A DNA stretch of 64,000 nucleotides from Anoxynatronum buryatiense (lineage in GTDB: Bacteria > Bacillota > Clostridia > Peptostreptococcales > Tindalliaceae), in the NCBI RefSeq assembly GCF_900182905.1, contig NZ_FXUF01000002.1, positions 1 to 64,000 on the forward strand, given 5' to 3'. The notes beneath the pieces were generated by a model, which saw only the letters and a program-made list of their open reading frames with translations, had not been told where the DNA came from and made no database searches. How positions within the stretch are numbered: position 1 is the first letter of the stretch; every line of letters begins with the position of its first letter. Shown piece after piece: positions 8,967 through 17,252 of the stretch. Both the position numbers and the translations under genes were made by a program.

Positions 8967-10283
8967 ATGAAAAAAAGAATGGCAAAGTGGTTGGTGATGG
9001 TACTTGTGTTGGTAATGGTGATGGGCGGTACCGGAGTGTATGCCCAGCAGCCGGTTCAACTGATGTTGGACACCGAAGAGGCGGCAACAAGCCTTGTTCT
9101 GAAGGATGGCCGCGCCATGATTTCTGTGGATGATTTGGAAGAACTTATGGGAGTTGATGTCCAGTGGCAGGCGGATGAACTGGTACTCACTTACGCGGAA
9201 AAAACCATGGTGATGACAGTTGGTGCACAAGAAGCATTGCTGGACGGCGAATCCATGCTGTTGGACCAACCCTTAATCATGGAAGCGGAAATGCTCTGGG
9301 TGCCTCTGGCATCAGTATCCCGTGCTTTTGGGCACGAAGTCGCCTGGAATGCTTCCGCTAAAAGCGTTGAAATCATCAGCCGCACCAACCGTCTTTTTTC
9401 TGAATATGTCAAAGCCATCGCTACCACCGGAGCTCTGTTATTAAATGGAGAAATGGGCGATCTTCACGAAGCCATCGTTACTTCCGGCGAATGGGATACC
9501 CCTGAAAATGAAGCTTTTCGGACAAGCCTGAAGGAAATCAAGGAAGCCAGTGGGGCCACATATGTGTATACCCTTATTAAATCAGGCACTGATGAAGATC
9601 CTACGCTGCTGATTTCAGAATCAGACTATCCAGATGAATACGGTGATGAATATGAAATGGAATCCCAGTTTCTGAAGGCGTTTGCAGGGAAACCGGCCTA
9701 TGCGGTTCATTTCTGGGATGATGAAGGCACGGTGATGAAGTCAGCCTTTGCACCCATTTATAATTCTGCCGGGCAGGTAGTGGCGATTTTGGGGATCGAC
9801 ACCGTTTACAACCCCATGAACCATGATGCCAACGCCCTTATCAGCTCAAAGGTGAAAGCCATTGCAGTTACGGGTTCCCTGATGTTAAAAGGAGAAATGG
9901 GTGATCTTCACGAAGTCATTGTTGCTTCCGGTGAATGGGATACCCAAGAAAATGAAGCTTTTCGGGCCGTTCTGAAAAAAATCAAGGAAGCCAATGGAGC
10001 CACCTACGTCTATACTCTTATCAAGTCGGGCACAGATGAAGATCCCACACTGTTGATTTCAGAATCAGACTATCCGGACGAATACGGTGATGAATATGAC
10101 ATGGAGCCCCAGTTCCTGTTGGCTTTTAGCGGCACACCGGCGGCAGCTCAGCATATCTGGATAGATGATGAAGTGATGAAATCCGCCTTTGCCCCTATCT
10201 ATAACACCGCCGGCGAAATTGTCGCCCTTCTGGGAATTGACATGGAAGCACCCGAACTGGCACATGTACCGGAACTTGATTAA
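8967..10283 (+). CDS. Secreted protein with copper-amine-oxidase-N-like domain and duplicated sensor-like domain
   Basis: The 438-residue product starts with a signal peptide (KKRMAKW, then a hydrophobic run ending near AQQ at 28). Residues about 30-135 resemble the copper amine oxidase N-terminal stalk domain common on clostridial exported proteins. Then a unit of about 148 residues occurs twice (about 150-287 and 297-430), with near-identical blocks such as GEMGDLHE, YVYTLIKSGTDEDPTLLI and SDYPDEYGDEY. The repeated unit resembles extracellular PDC/Cache ligand-binding folds, yet no membrane helix or signalling output is attached. The gene follows the ureohydrolase stop by one base, so it is in the amine operon. 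Function unknown. Confidence 0.75.
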   Translation: MKKRMAKWLVMVLVLVMVMGGTGVYAQQPVQLMLDTEEAATSLVLKDGRAMISVDDLEELMGVDVQWQADELVLTYAEKTMVMTVGAQEALLDGESMLLDQPLIMEAEMLWVPLASVSRAFGHEVAWNASAKSVEIISRTNRLFSEYVKAIATTGALLLNGEMGDLHEAIVTSGEWDTPENEAFRTSLKEIKEASGATYVYTLIKSGTDEDPTLLISESDYPDEYGDEYEMESQFLKAFAGKPAYAVHFWDDEGTVMKSAFAPIYNSAGQVVAILGIDTVYNPMNHDANALISSKVKAIAVTGSLMLKGEMGDLHEVIVASGEWDTQENEAFRAVLKKIKEANGATYVYTLIKSGTDEDPTLLISESDYPDEYGDEYDMEPQFLLAFSGTPAAAQHIWIDDEVMKSAFAPIYNTAGEIVALLGIDMEAPELAHVPELD

Positions 10284-10706
10284 TCAGACAGGAGCAGCTG
10301 TTTCTACAGATGATTGAATGGGTGTTTCGACAACGCCTTTCAGGAAAGTGCAGGTGGCCATTGTGCTGCCTGTATTTTCTTAATATTGCGCCAAAGTCTT
10401 GTTGGGTGTACAATAAAGAAGGAATGAAGGGATGTGAGTGTGCAGTTTGACAGCAAGTACCACATAGGGAGGCAATAATCGAAGGAGGGGTGCGTATATT
10501 AAGAAACTGAATAGATGTAGATGAATTGATAACAAGGTTCACTACAGCAATAACCACACGGGACGATACAGCCATTTCGCAAGACACTGCAGCCTGCTGC
10601 AGAGGCCGGGGAGACCCCTGTAACGACTGAAAGCCTTCGAAAGACTGGAGCCACGCGATTGGTATGCTGCATAACCTAACCTGATAACATGACAGGAGGC
10701 GTTATG
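10284..10706 (+). promoter_or_regulatory. Long leader/intergenic region before second symporter
   Basis: The 423 bases hold no convincing ORF. A weak sigma-54-like element, TGGCCA-TTGTG-CTGCC (10355-10370), keeps the GG-N10-GC spacing but departs from consensus at -12 and lies over 330 bp from the next start. The second half (about 10560-10660) is GC-rich with several short complementary stretches and might be structured, but it matches no riboswitch I recognise. Confidence 0.35.
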
Positions 10707-12305
10707 ATGGAGCAATCGGTGATTACAGTTTTCGAATCTTCAAAATGGATTTTAGGTATTTTGGGTATTTATGTCATTGCGATACTTTTTCTTGGATTTC
10801 GCTATTCAGGGCGTATTGAAGAATCGGACGATTTGGCCCTGGCCGGTCGTAATTTGACACTGCCCTTCATGGTACCTTCCATCGTGGCCACCTGGATTTG
10901 CGCCGGTGCCATTATGGGAGCTGCGGCAGAATCATACAAGTGGGGATTTCAGGGTGTCATCTGGGACCCCTTTGCCCCTGCACTGATGATGGTGCTGGTG
11001 GCAGTTTTCTTTGCCCGGCGACTTCGCCAGTCACGGTTCAGCACCGTGGTGGACTTCATGCGCACCCGATACAGTGAACGGATGGGTGATCATTACCTGC
11101 TGATTCAGGTACTGTCGGCCACCAGTTGGCTGGGAGGCCAGTTGGTGGCACTGGGAATTATCGTCAATCTGACCACAGGCGTGGGGATGCTTCCCGCCAC
11201 CATGATTGCCACTGTTGTCGTCGTTTTGGTGACCTACTTTGGCGGGTTATGGGCTTTGTCACGGGTGGATGCCATTGGATTTACCCTCATTATTGCAGGG
11301 CTATTCGTCATGTTTCCGGTGGTTATTTCCGAAGTGGGCGGATGGAGCGAGTTCATCGCCAACGCTGCAAACTGGGGTGAGTTGCCACCCTTCGCCATGA
11401 TACCTGTTGCTCCTGATGACGGCGGGTTTATCTGGTACACCGGCATTCTGGGAATTGTATATTACCTGTCGGCCTGGGCATCACTGGGCATCGGAGATCT
11501 AAACAGCCAGGTGCTTCTTCAGCGAGTGCTGGCTGCAAAAGACGAAAAAACAGCTGTGAGGGGTTTTATGATCAGTGGTGTGCTATACCTGGTGCTGGGG
11601 CTAATCCCGGTACTCATTGGTATTGCCATGTTCACCTACGGGTTGGAGCTGCCATTGGAACAGACGGAATATGTGCTTCCCTGGGTGGCAGAAAACTTTT
11701 TGCCCAGCTGGGCGGGGGTACTGTTCATTGTTGCACTGACGGCGGCCATCATCAGCACTGTGGGAGATAACTGCCTTATTGTTTCCACCATGATTGGAAA
11801 TAACATCTATCCCAAATACGTACCAGAAGCCACACAGAAGCAAAAATTGCGTGTGATGCGCATTGCCATTCCGGTGGTGGCCGTTGTAGCCATGGGAATT
11901 GCACTGATGTTCAGCACGGTGTATAAACTCATTGTGTTTACTGGATCCATTTCATTGGTTACCATCATTGTTCCCTATATCTGCGGCTTTTTCTGGAAAA
12001 AGGGAAATGCAAGAGGTGCGCTGGCTTCTTTCTACACAGGTGCCATTACCACGGCGATTTCGTTCTTTCTGTTCTTTCCCTTCACCAAGGAAGCCAACAT
12101 GGATGTGATGGTGGAAGGACAGGTCTATATGGATTGGGCCATCTGGGATGCCCTGTACATGGCATTGATTCCGGGAGCCATTGCAGGACTGGTGGCGATG
12201 ATTGTGGTTTCGTTGAAAACCCAACATTCTGATCCACCGAAACCCTTCGTTAACGCCAAGGGTGAACCCATGGACAACCGGGTATTTTTCTGGCAAAAAT
12301 CCTGA
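10707..12305 (+). CDS. Sodium:solute symporter (SSS family), copy 2
   Basis: This 532-residue paralogue of the 6342 gene shows the same SGRIEESDDLALAGR-type N-terminus, about 13 helices and the LLQRVLAAKDEK loop. The two proteins look about two-thirds identical over their whole length, which points to duplication followed by divergence. ATG 10707 is chosen over 10689 and 10704 because AGGAGG (10694-10699) is seven bases away and the protein then aligns with copy 1. It has its own long upstream region, so it is probably controlled separately. Confidence 0.88.
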   Translation: MEQSVITVFESSKWILGILGIYVIAILFLGFRYSGRIEESDDLALAGRNLTLPFMVPSIVATWICAGAIMGAAAESYKWGFQGVIWDPFAPALMMVLVAVFFARRLRQSRFSTVVDFMRTRYSERMGDHYLLIQVLSATSWLGGQLVALGIIVNLTTGVGMLPATMIATVVVVLVTYFGGLWALSRVDAIGFTLIIAGLFVMFPVVISEVGGWSEFIANAANWGELPPFAMIPVAPDDGGFIWYTGILGIVYYLSAWASLGIGDLNSQVLLQRVLAAKDEKTAVRGFMISGVLYLVLGLIPVLIGIAMFTYGLELPLEQTEYVLPWVAENFLPSWAGVLFIVALTAAIISTVGDNCLIVSTMIGNNIYPKYVPEATQKQKLRVMRIAIPVVAVVAMGIALMFSTVYKLIVFTGSISLVTIIVPYICGFFWKKGNARGALASFYTGAITTAISFFLFFPFTKEANMDVMVEGQVYMDWAIWDALYMALIPGAIAGLVAMIVVSLKTQHSDPPKPFVNAKGEPMDNRVFFWQKS

Positions 12306-12437
12306 CTGCTTCATCAGAACACAGGATAGACAGCATATATAGCATATGCAGGATATACGAAAGTGCTTGAGATGTTGAAAGCACTGAAACATTTGACATG
12401 GTTGAAAAGGAACCAGCAACTCCATCAAACCAGATTA

Positions 12438-12475
12438 AAGGGGCTTAACCGTCATCGGGTGGTTAAGCCCTTTTC
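12438..12475 (+). terminator. Intrinsic terminator after symporter 2
   Basis: GGGCTTAACC (12441-12450) pairs with GGTTAAGCCC (12461-12470) across a ten-base loop and is followed by TTTT. An upstream AAAG extends the stem. It ends the amine-utilisation block. Confidence 0.85.
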
Positions 12476-12527
12476 AGAACTGCTACAATGCAGTATCAAT
12501 GACAAAAATGAAAAGGAGGCTGTCAAC

Positions 12528-12983
12528 ATGAACCACTGGGAGACAAAACGGGAAGCGGTTGAAAAACTGATGCAGGATGCAACGGTGGTACGCCTGGCAT
12601 TGTGTGACGGTGAGCAGCCCTATGTGGTGCCGGTGAATTTTGGAGTGGGAGAAGGTAAGCTTTATTTTCATTCAGGAGCAAAAGGCACAAAAGTTGATAT
12701 TTTAAGCCGAAACCCCCGGGTAGCCTTTGAAATGGACGCAGACGTGACTGTTGTGAAACATCCTGAAGCTTGTCACTGGAGCATGAAATACCGAAGCCTT
12801 GTGGGAACAGGTATCGTTCGGCTCCTCACAGATCCGGCGGAAAAGAAGGCGGGGCTGGACCGATTGATGGCGCATCATGCACCGGGAGAAACCTTCCCAT
12901 ATGACGAAAAAATGATGATGGTCACCCATGTCTATGAAATTGCTGTCGAAAATCTACATTACAAAGAAGCGAAAGGATCATAA
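12528..12983 (+). CDS. Pyridoxamine 5'-phosphate oxidase-like FMN-binding protein
   Basis: The 151-residue protein has the split-barrel flavin fold pattern of the NimA/PNPOx-related group: an N-terminal helix, VRLALCDGEQPYVVPVNF, then LYFHSGAKGTKVDILSRNP. Such proteins bind FMN (or haem or F420 in some lineages) and carry out small reductions; the true substrate is unknown. ATG 12528 is chosen for its AAAAGGAGG site; reading from 12363 would run through the terminator. It stands alone between a terminator and the peptidase gene. Confidence 0.8.
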   Translation: MNHWETKREAVEKLMQDATVVRLALCDGEQPYVVPVNFGVGEGKLYFHSGAKGTKVDILSRNPRVAFEMDADVTVVKHPEACHWSMKYRSLVGTGIVRLLTDPAEKKAGLDRLMAHHAPGETFPYDEKMMMVTHVYEIAVENLHYKEAKGS

Positions 12984-13057
12984 TTAGAAAGCGAAAAGAT
13001 ATTGAAACCAGGTTGATGACAAGACAAAAACGCACAATCCATCAGGGAGGGACAACC

Positions 13058-15190
13058 ATGAGTCGGGACAATATCCGTCTGCCACGTCACTGGCAGCATT
13101 ATTTGAGCAAAGCCTCAGTGACATACGCCCACAGCGTTGCCATGAAACTTCATCCACTGGTGAACAGTCCGTTAGGTGGGCGGAATGCCGGTAGTCAGGC
13201 AGAACATGAAGCAGCCGAAATGCTGTTTCAGGAAATGAAAGCTATTGGATTAAAAGAAGTGAAGAAAGAGGCGTTTCCCGTTGTGAAATGGGAGTTCAGA
13301 AATGCCAGTCTGTATGCGGAAGGGCATACCATCCGGCCCTACGCCTACCCTTCGGGGGGCACTGAGCCTGAAGGGGTGACAGCACCCCTTGTGCCCGTTG
13401 GCCGGGGAACACGTCAAGACTATGAAGGTTTGGATGTGACGGGAAAAATCGTGTTGATAGACATCGACATGCGCAACGATTGGTGGATCACTTATCCGGC
13501 GCTGGAAGCCGCCCATCGGGGAGCGGTGGCGTTGGTGTGCAGCTGCAGCGGCGGGTTTTCAATGGGAGACGAACAAGCCTTAAACTGCCAGGATTTTGTT
13601 GGTCCTGTCACCATCCCCTGCGTAAGCATCAGCCGAAAAGATGCGGGCTGGTTAAAGGAAAGGTATGCCCACAGGCAGACCACTGGTGATATGAATATCA
13701 CGCTTCAGGTGGAAAATCAAATTGATCCGTCAGGTGTCAGCTACAATCTGACGGGGGTGATTCCCGGTAAAAACCGACATGAACAAGTGCTGGTGGGCGA
13801 CCACTATGACTGCCATTTCTGGGGTTTTCAGGATAACAACGCTGCGGTTGGACTCACCCTGGCCATCGCCAAAGGGATTGTGGATGCCGGCATTATCCCT
13901 GAGCGGGATCTGGTGTTTATTCTTCATGGAGCTGAAGAATCCGGTGCGCTGGATACCCGCTATGACTGGTCGGTGGGTGCCTGGAATCAGGTTAAACGAG
14001 TGCGCCGGGAATGGACGGGTAAAACCCTCGCCTATCTGAATTTTGAATTACCGGCTTGTCACTTTCCCAATAGTCACTACACAGCAGCAGCACCAGAGCT
14101 CTTCACCATGCTGGAAAGCTTTCGAAACACATTGCCGGATGAACTGAAGACATTCCGGGGTGATCCCTATGAAACGGGGTATCGGCAGTTTTCCTGGTCA
14201 GATGACTGGTCGTATACGGCAGCGGGGATTCCGGGGATGGTGAATGCTTTTCTCACCAATAAACAGGGAGAGGTGAATGATTTTTTCATTACCACCTACC
14301 ACAGCCAGTTTGACAACCCGGACACCTATGATGAAGCAATGTTTCGTCACCATCTACAGCTCTATGGGCTGTTGGCGCTGTATCTGACTGACACTCCCCT
14401 GATAATGCTGGATTTTTCCCATCAGGCAGTGCGGTTGAAGGAGAGTCTTTGTATCGAAACGGTTGAATGGTTTCAGGAAGAAGCGGACAGTCTCAGAAGC
14501 GCCATTGAAGAAATGGAGAGAAGAAGCAAAAGCCTTATTGAGAAACTGGAAAAGATAAACCGTCGGCTGTCCATCCATGAAAGTGATACAGCCATGGCGG
14601 GATCTGATCAGTATGAACAGTGTCGCAGGATTAACCGATACCTGCTGGAATGGTTTCGACGCTTTCAGGATCTGTTTCTCCGCCTGGACTGGTCAGATGT
14701 TCCCATTTTTGGACATGAACATTTTCAACACAACATCCTTATGTTGGAGGCGGCCCTGGAGCATCTGAAACTCCGGGAACCAGATCAAGCACTGGCGTAT
14801 CTGGTTCAAATTGAAGATGAGTGGATCAGCGCCCATTTTTCCAGGGAGGTGGTGGATCACTTCACCCATCAGGTGATGGGGGAAGACCGGCAGCATAACC
14901 AGTATTGGGGAACGGGTCGGGTGATGGGAGCCATTGATCTTTATCAACCACTGGTTGCCATTCAGAAAAAAAAGCAGCTGCTTGATGACGGCGGGGAGAA
15001 TGTGGATTTTAATGGGGAGATGGAGCTTCTTCTGCATCACCGGCAACAACAGGGAGTAGCATTGCAGCAATGCCTTCAAAGAGAGGTGAAGGGGCTTGAA
15101 GCAATGCTTCGTCAGTGGGAAGAAGATGATCTGGATGGTTTGGTGGAGGGGCTGGTCCTCCACTTGACAGCCGATGGGGTTTTGATATGA
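13058..15190 (+). CDS. M28-family zinc peptidase
   Basis: The 710-residue protein contains the metal motifs of M28 aminopeptidases: GDHYDC (His and Asp ligands), the bridging Asp in DNNAAVG, the GAEESG pair (general base and ligand), an acidic residue in NFELPACH and a final His in TYHSQFDN. A PA-like insert (about 100-210) precedes the catalytic part. The last 270 residues are helical and charged, as in the dimerisation region of PSMA-like relatives. No signal peptide is seen, so it is probably cytoplasmic. The start at 13058 has a GGGAGG site; the in-frame ATG at 13013 does not. Confidence 0.85.
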   Translation: MSRDNIRLPRHWQHYLSKASVTYAHSVAMKLHPLVNSPLGGRNAGSQAEHEAAEMLFQEMKAIGLKEVKKEAFPVVKWEFRNASLYAEGHTIRPYAYPSGGTEPEGVTAPLVPVGRGTRQDYEGLDVTGKIVLIDIDMRNDWWITYPALEAAHRGAVALVCSCSGGFSMGDEQALNCQDFVGPVTIPCVSISRKDAGWLKERYAHRQTTGDMNITLQVENQIDPSGVSYNLTGVIPGKNRHEQVLVGDHYDCHFWGFQDNNAAVGLTLAIAKGIVDAGIIPERDLVFILHGAEESGALDTRYDWSVGAWNQVKRVRREWTGKTLAYLNFELPACHFPNSHYTAAAPELFTMLESFRNTLPDELKTFRGDPYETGYRQFSWSDDWSYTAAGIPGMVNAFLTNKQGEVNDFFITTYHSQFDNPDTYDEAMFRHHLQLYGLLALYLTDTPLIMLDFSHQAVRLKESLCIETVEWFQEEADSLRSAIEEMERRSKSLIEKLEKINRRLSIHESDTAMAGSDQYEQCRRINRYLLEWFRRFQDLFLRLDWSDVPIFGHEHFQHNILMLEAALEHLKLREPDQALAYLVQIEDEWISAHFSREVVDHFTHQVMGEDRQHNQYWGTGRVMGAIDLYQPLVAIQKKKQLLDDGGENVDFNGEMELLLHHRQQQGVALQQCLQREVKGLEAMLRQWEEDDLDGLVEGLVLHLTADGVLI

Positions 15191-15246
15191 TCAGATAATG
15201 ATGGCATGAGAAAATGAACCCAAACAAGCCATAAAGGAGAAAGATC

Positions 15247-16482
15247 ATGCGAGCAGAAATTCTATCCATCGGAACAGAGCTGTTACTGGGAGATATCGTC
15301 AACACCAATGCCCAGTATTTATCCAGACGCCTGGCAGAATTAGGTGTGTATGTTTATTTTCAGACAGTGGTGGGAGATAATCCTGAACGGATACTGGAGG
15401 CCTATGCCAATGCCTATGGACGGGCAGATCTGGTGGTGATTTCAGGTGGTCTGGGACCCACTGAGGATGACTTGACCAAGGAAATGGCCGCCAGTTATTT
15501 TGGCCTTACTCTGGTGGATCACCCTGAAATATGGGAACCAATCCGTCTCTATTACGAAAAGAGAGGCGCTAAACCCATCGAGAGTGCCAGAAAACAGGCG
15601 GCATTTCCGGAAGGGGCTGTTATCCTGCCCAATTCTGCGGGAACGGCACCAGGCTGTTGGATTGAAGCTCAGGGATGTTATATGGCCATGATGCCCGGGC
15701 CGCCCAGAGAAATGATCCCCATGTTTGAGGAACAGGTTATTCCCAGACTGAAACCCCACTTAAGCCAGACATTTCAATCCCGGTTGCTGCGGGTATGCGG
15801 CGCTGGTGAAAGCAATGTGGAAGAGATGCTGAAAGACCTGATCACCGGGCAGGCCAATCCCACCATTGCCACTTATGCAAAAGAAGGGGAAGTGCATGTG
15901 CGGATCACCGCCAGAGCTGAAACGGAAGAAACAGCAGAAAAACTGTTGAGTCCAGTGGCGGAGGCCTGCAGAGAAGCTTTAGGTGAACTGGTCTATGGCC
16001 AGGGAGATGCTTCTTTGGAAGAAACCATCTTTCTGATCCTGCGGCAGCGAAATCTGACCATGGCTGTGGCTGAATCTCTGACGGGAGGGCTGCTAACAGG
16101 GCGATTGGTGAATGTGCCTGGAATGTCTGCCTGTCTGCTGGAAGGGTTGATTCCCTACACAAATCAGGCGAAAATCAGACAATTGGGGATTGAACCGGAC
16201 AAGTTGGAAGCCTTTGGTCCTGTCAGCAGTGAAATCGCCGAAGAAATGGCCCGGCGGGTGGCACAAATCAGCGGTGCGGACATTGGTTTGGCCGTCACCG
16301 GCTGGGCAGGCCCCTCCCAAGACCCTTCAGAGCCGGTGGGACTCATCTGGATGGGTCTTCATCTGGGAGGTGAAACATTGACACAACGCATTTCTTTTGG
16401 CGGCGACCGCAACCGGATTCGTTTTTTTGCCGCTAACATGGCATTGTGCTGGTTGTTGCGGGAACTGAAAAAAGCAGACTAA
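15247..16482 (+). CDS. cinA: CinA family protein (NMN amidohydrolase / ADP-ribose pyrophosphatase)
   Basis: At 411 residues it has the normal two-domain length. The N-terminal MoCF-like domain begins with MRAEILSIGTELLLGD and contains ISGGLGPTEDD. The C-terminal CinA domain starts near residue 255 (VAESLTGGLL) and carries the amidase region that deamidates nicotinamide mononucleotide in pyridine-nucleotide recycling. AAAGGAGA precedes the start. In some species the gene is tied to competence; no competence genes are nearby. Confidence 0.93.
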   Translation: MRAEILSIGTELLLGDIVNTNAQYLSRRLAELGVYVYFQTVVGDNPERILEAYANAYGRADLVVISGGLGPTEDDLTKEMAASYFGLTLVDHPEIWEPIRLYYEKRGAKPIESARKQAAFPEGAVILPNSAGTAPGCWIEAQGCYMAMMPGPPREMIPMFEEQVIPRLKPHLSQTFQSRLLRVCGAGESNVEEMLKDLITGQANPTIATYAKEGEVHVRITARAETEETAEKLLSPVAEACREALGELVYGQGDASLEETIFLILRQRNLTMAVAESLTGGLLTGRLVNVPGMSACLLEGLIPYTNQAKIRQLGIEPDKLEAFGPVSSEIAEEMARRVAQISGADIGLAVTGWAGPSQDPSEPVGLIWMGLHLGGETLTQRISFGGDRNRIRFFAANMALCWLLRELKKAD

Positions 16483-16485
16483 AAA

Positions 16486-17113
16486 CCAGTAAGTAGACAG
16501 TGGAATCATGGATGTTGCCGGTTGTGACATTTAGCACAAGGATGATGTCATTCTCGCCGTCAACGGTACTGTGTACCAAGTGATAAAAGCCCACAGGTTT
16601 GCGGTCTCTGTGCATGATCCGCTGGATGGACCAGTTGTGTATTGGGAATTGCTGGCATTGGCTCGGATGTGGGTTGAATCAGTGTAAAAGATTTTTCATG
16701 GAACCAGTTTGTTTTCCATTGCCACAAGCACCACTTCGTTCATGATTCCTTCATACACCTTCTCATCTTTAAACCGCTGGGTTCTGTTGTAGATGATGGT
16801 GGTGTGGTTAGGAATGGTATCGGTAATGCCATAACCTAAATACCGGCGATAGGCCATGTTGTGATGTATTTCTTCAGCTAATTATGCCATACAGTGCCTC
16901 GATCAGTGACATCCTGAACAACACCATTGGATCAATGGATGTCGGCCCATGGAATCAGCATAGTAGATTTCTACAAGATTATAGATGATCCAAAAGAAAC
17001 ATGTTTTTCAATCTTTCTCAGGAGGTGGTCTTCTTTTAACAGTTGTTCCAAGATCACCATTTCGGCTTTTAGCTGAACAGGGTCTCTCTTTGTCATCATT
17101 CGTATCACCCCTT
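16486..17113 (-). pseudogene. Decayed IS1182-type transposase remnant
   Basis: The minus strand gives, in shifting frames, pieces of an IS1182 (DDE) transposase. They begin with MTKRDPVQLKAEMVILEQLL and DHLLRKIEKHVSF, pass through HTTIIYNRTQRFKDEKVYE and TDSTHIRANAS, and end with VDGENDIILVLNVTTGNIHDS. Frameshifts, stops and an internal deletion after the TDSTHI motif leave no usable ORF. It ends four bases after the cinA stop. The remnant fills most of the gap between cinA and htpG. Confidence 0.75.
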
Positions 17114-17198
17114 ATATCTATCTTCGACATCAATAGGCAAACCTCCCTTTCGTTTGCAAGAAAAAAAGCCTATTTTCATAGACTTTTTCAACAACCTC

Positions 17199-17220
17199 AG
17201 AAGCCGGAAGGCTTCTTTTG
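17199..17220 (+). terminator. Intrinsic terminator reading rightward
   Basis: AGAAGCC (17199-17205) and GGCTTCT (17210-17216) form a tight stem with a GGAA loop and are followed by TTTG. The T-run is on the plus strand, so it suits rightward transcripts, perhaps the original end of the cinA unit now pushed away by the IS remnant. It may also slow leftward htpG transcripts. Confidence 0.55.
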
Positions 17221-17252
17221 TGTATTTAGCAGAAGGTATTGCATTTGAGGGA

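Noticed and set aside
10550-10680. Possible riboswitch before the second symporter (guanidine or similar)
   Set aside because: Short complementary stretches exist, but none of the conserved guanidine-riboswitch motifs I know could be matched. Kept only as a note on the leader.
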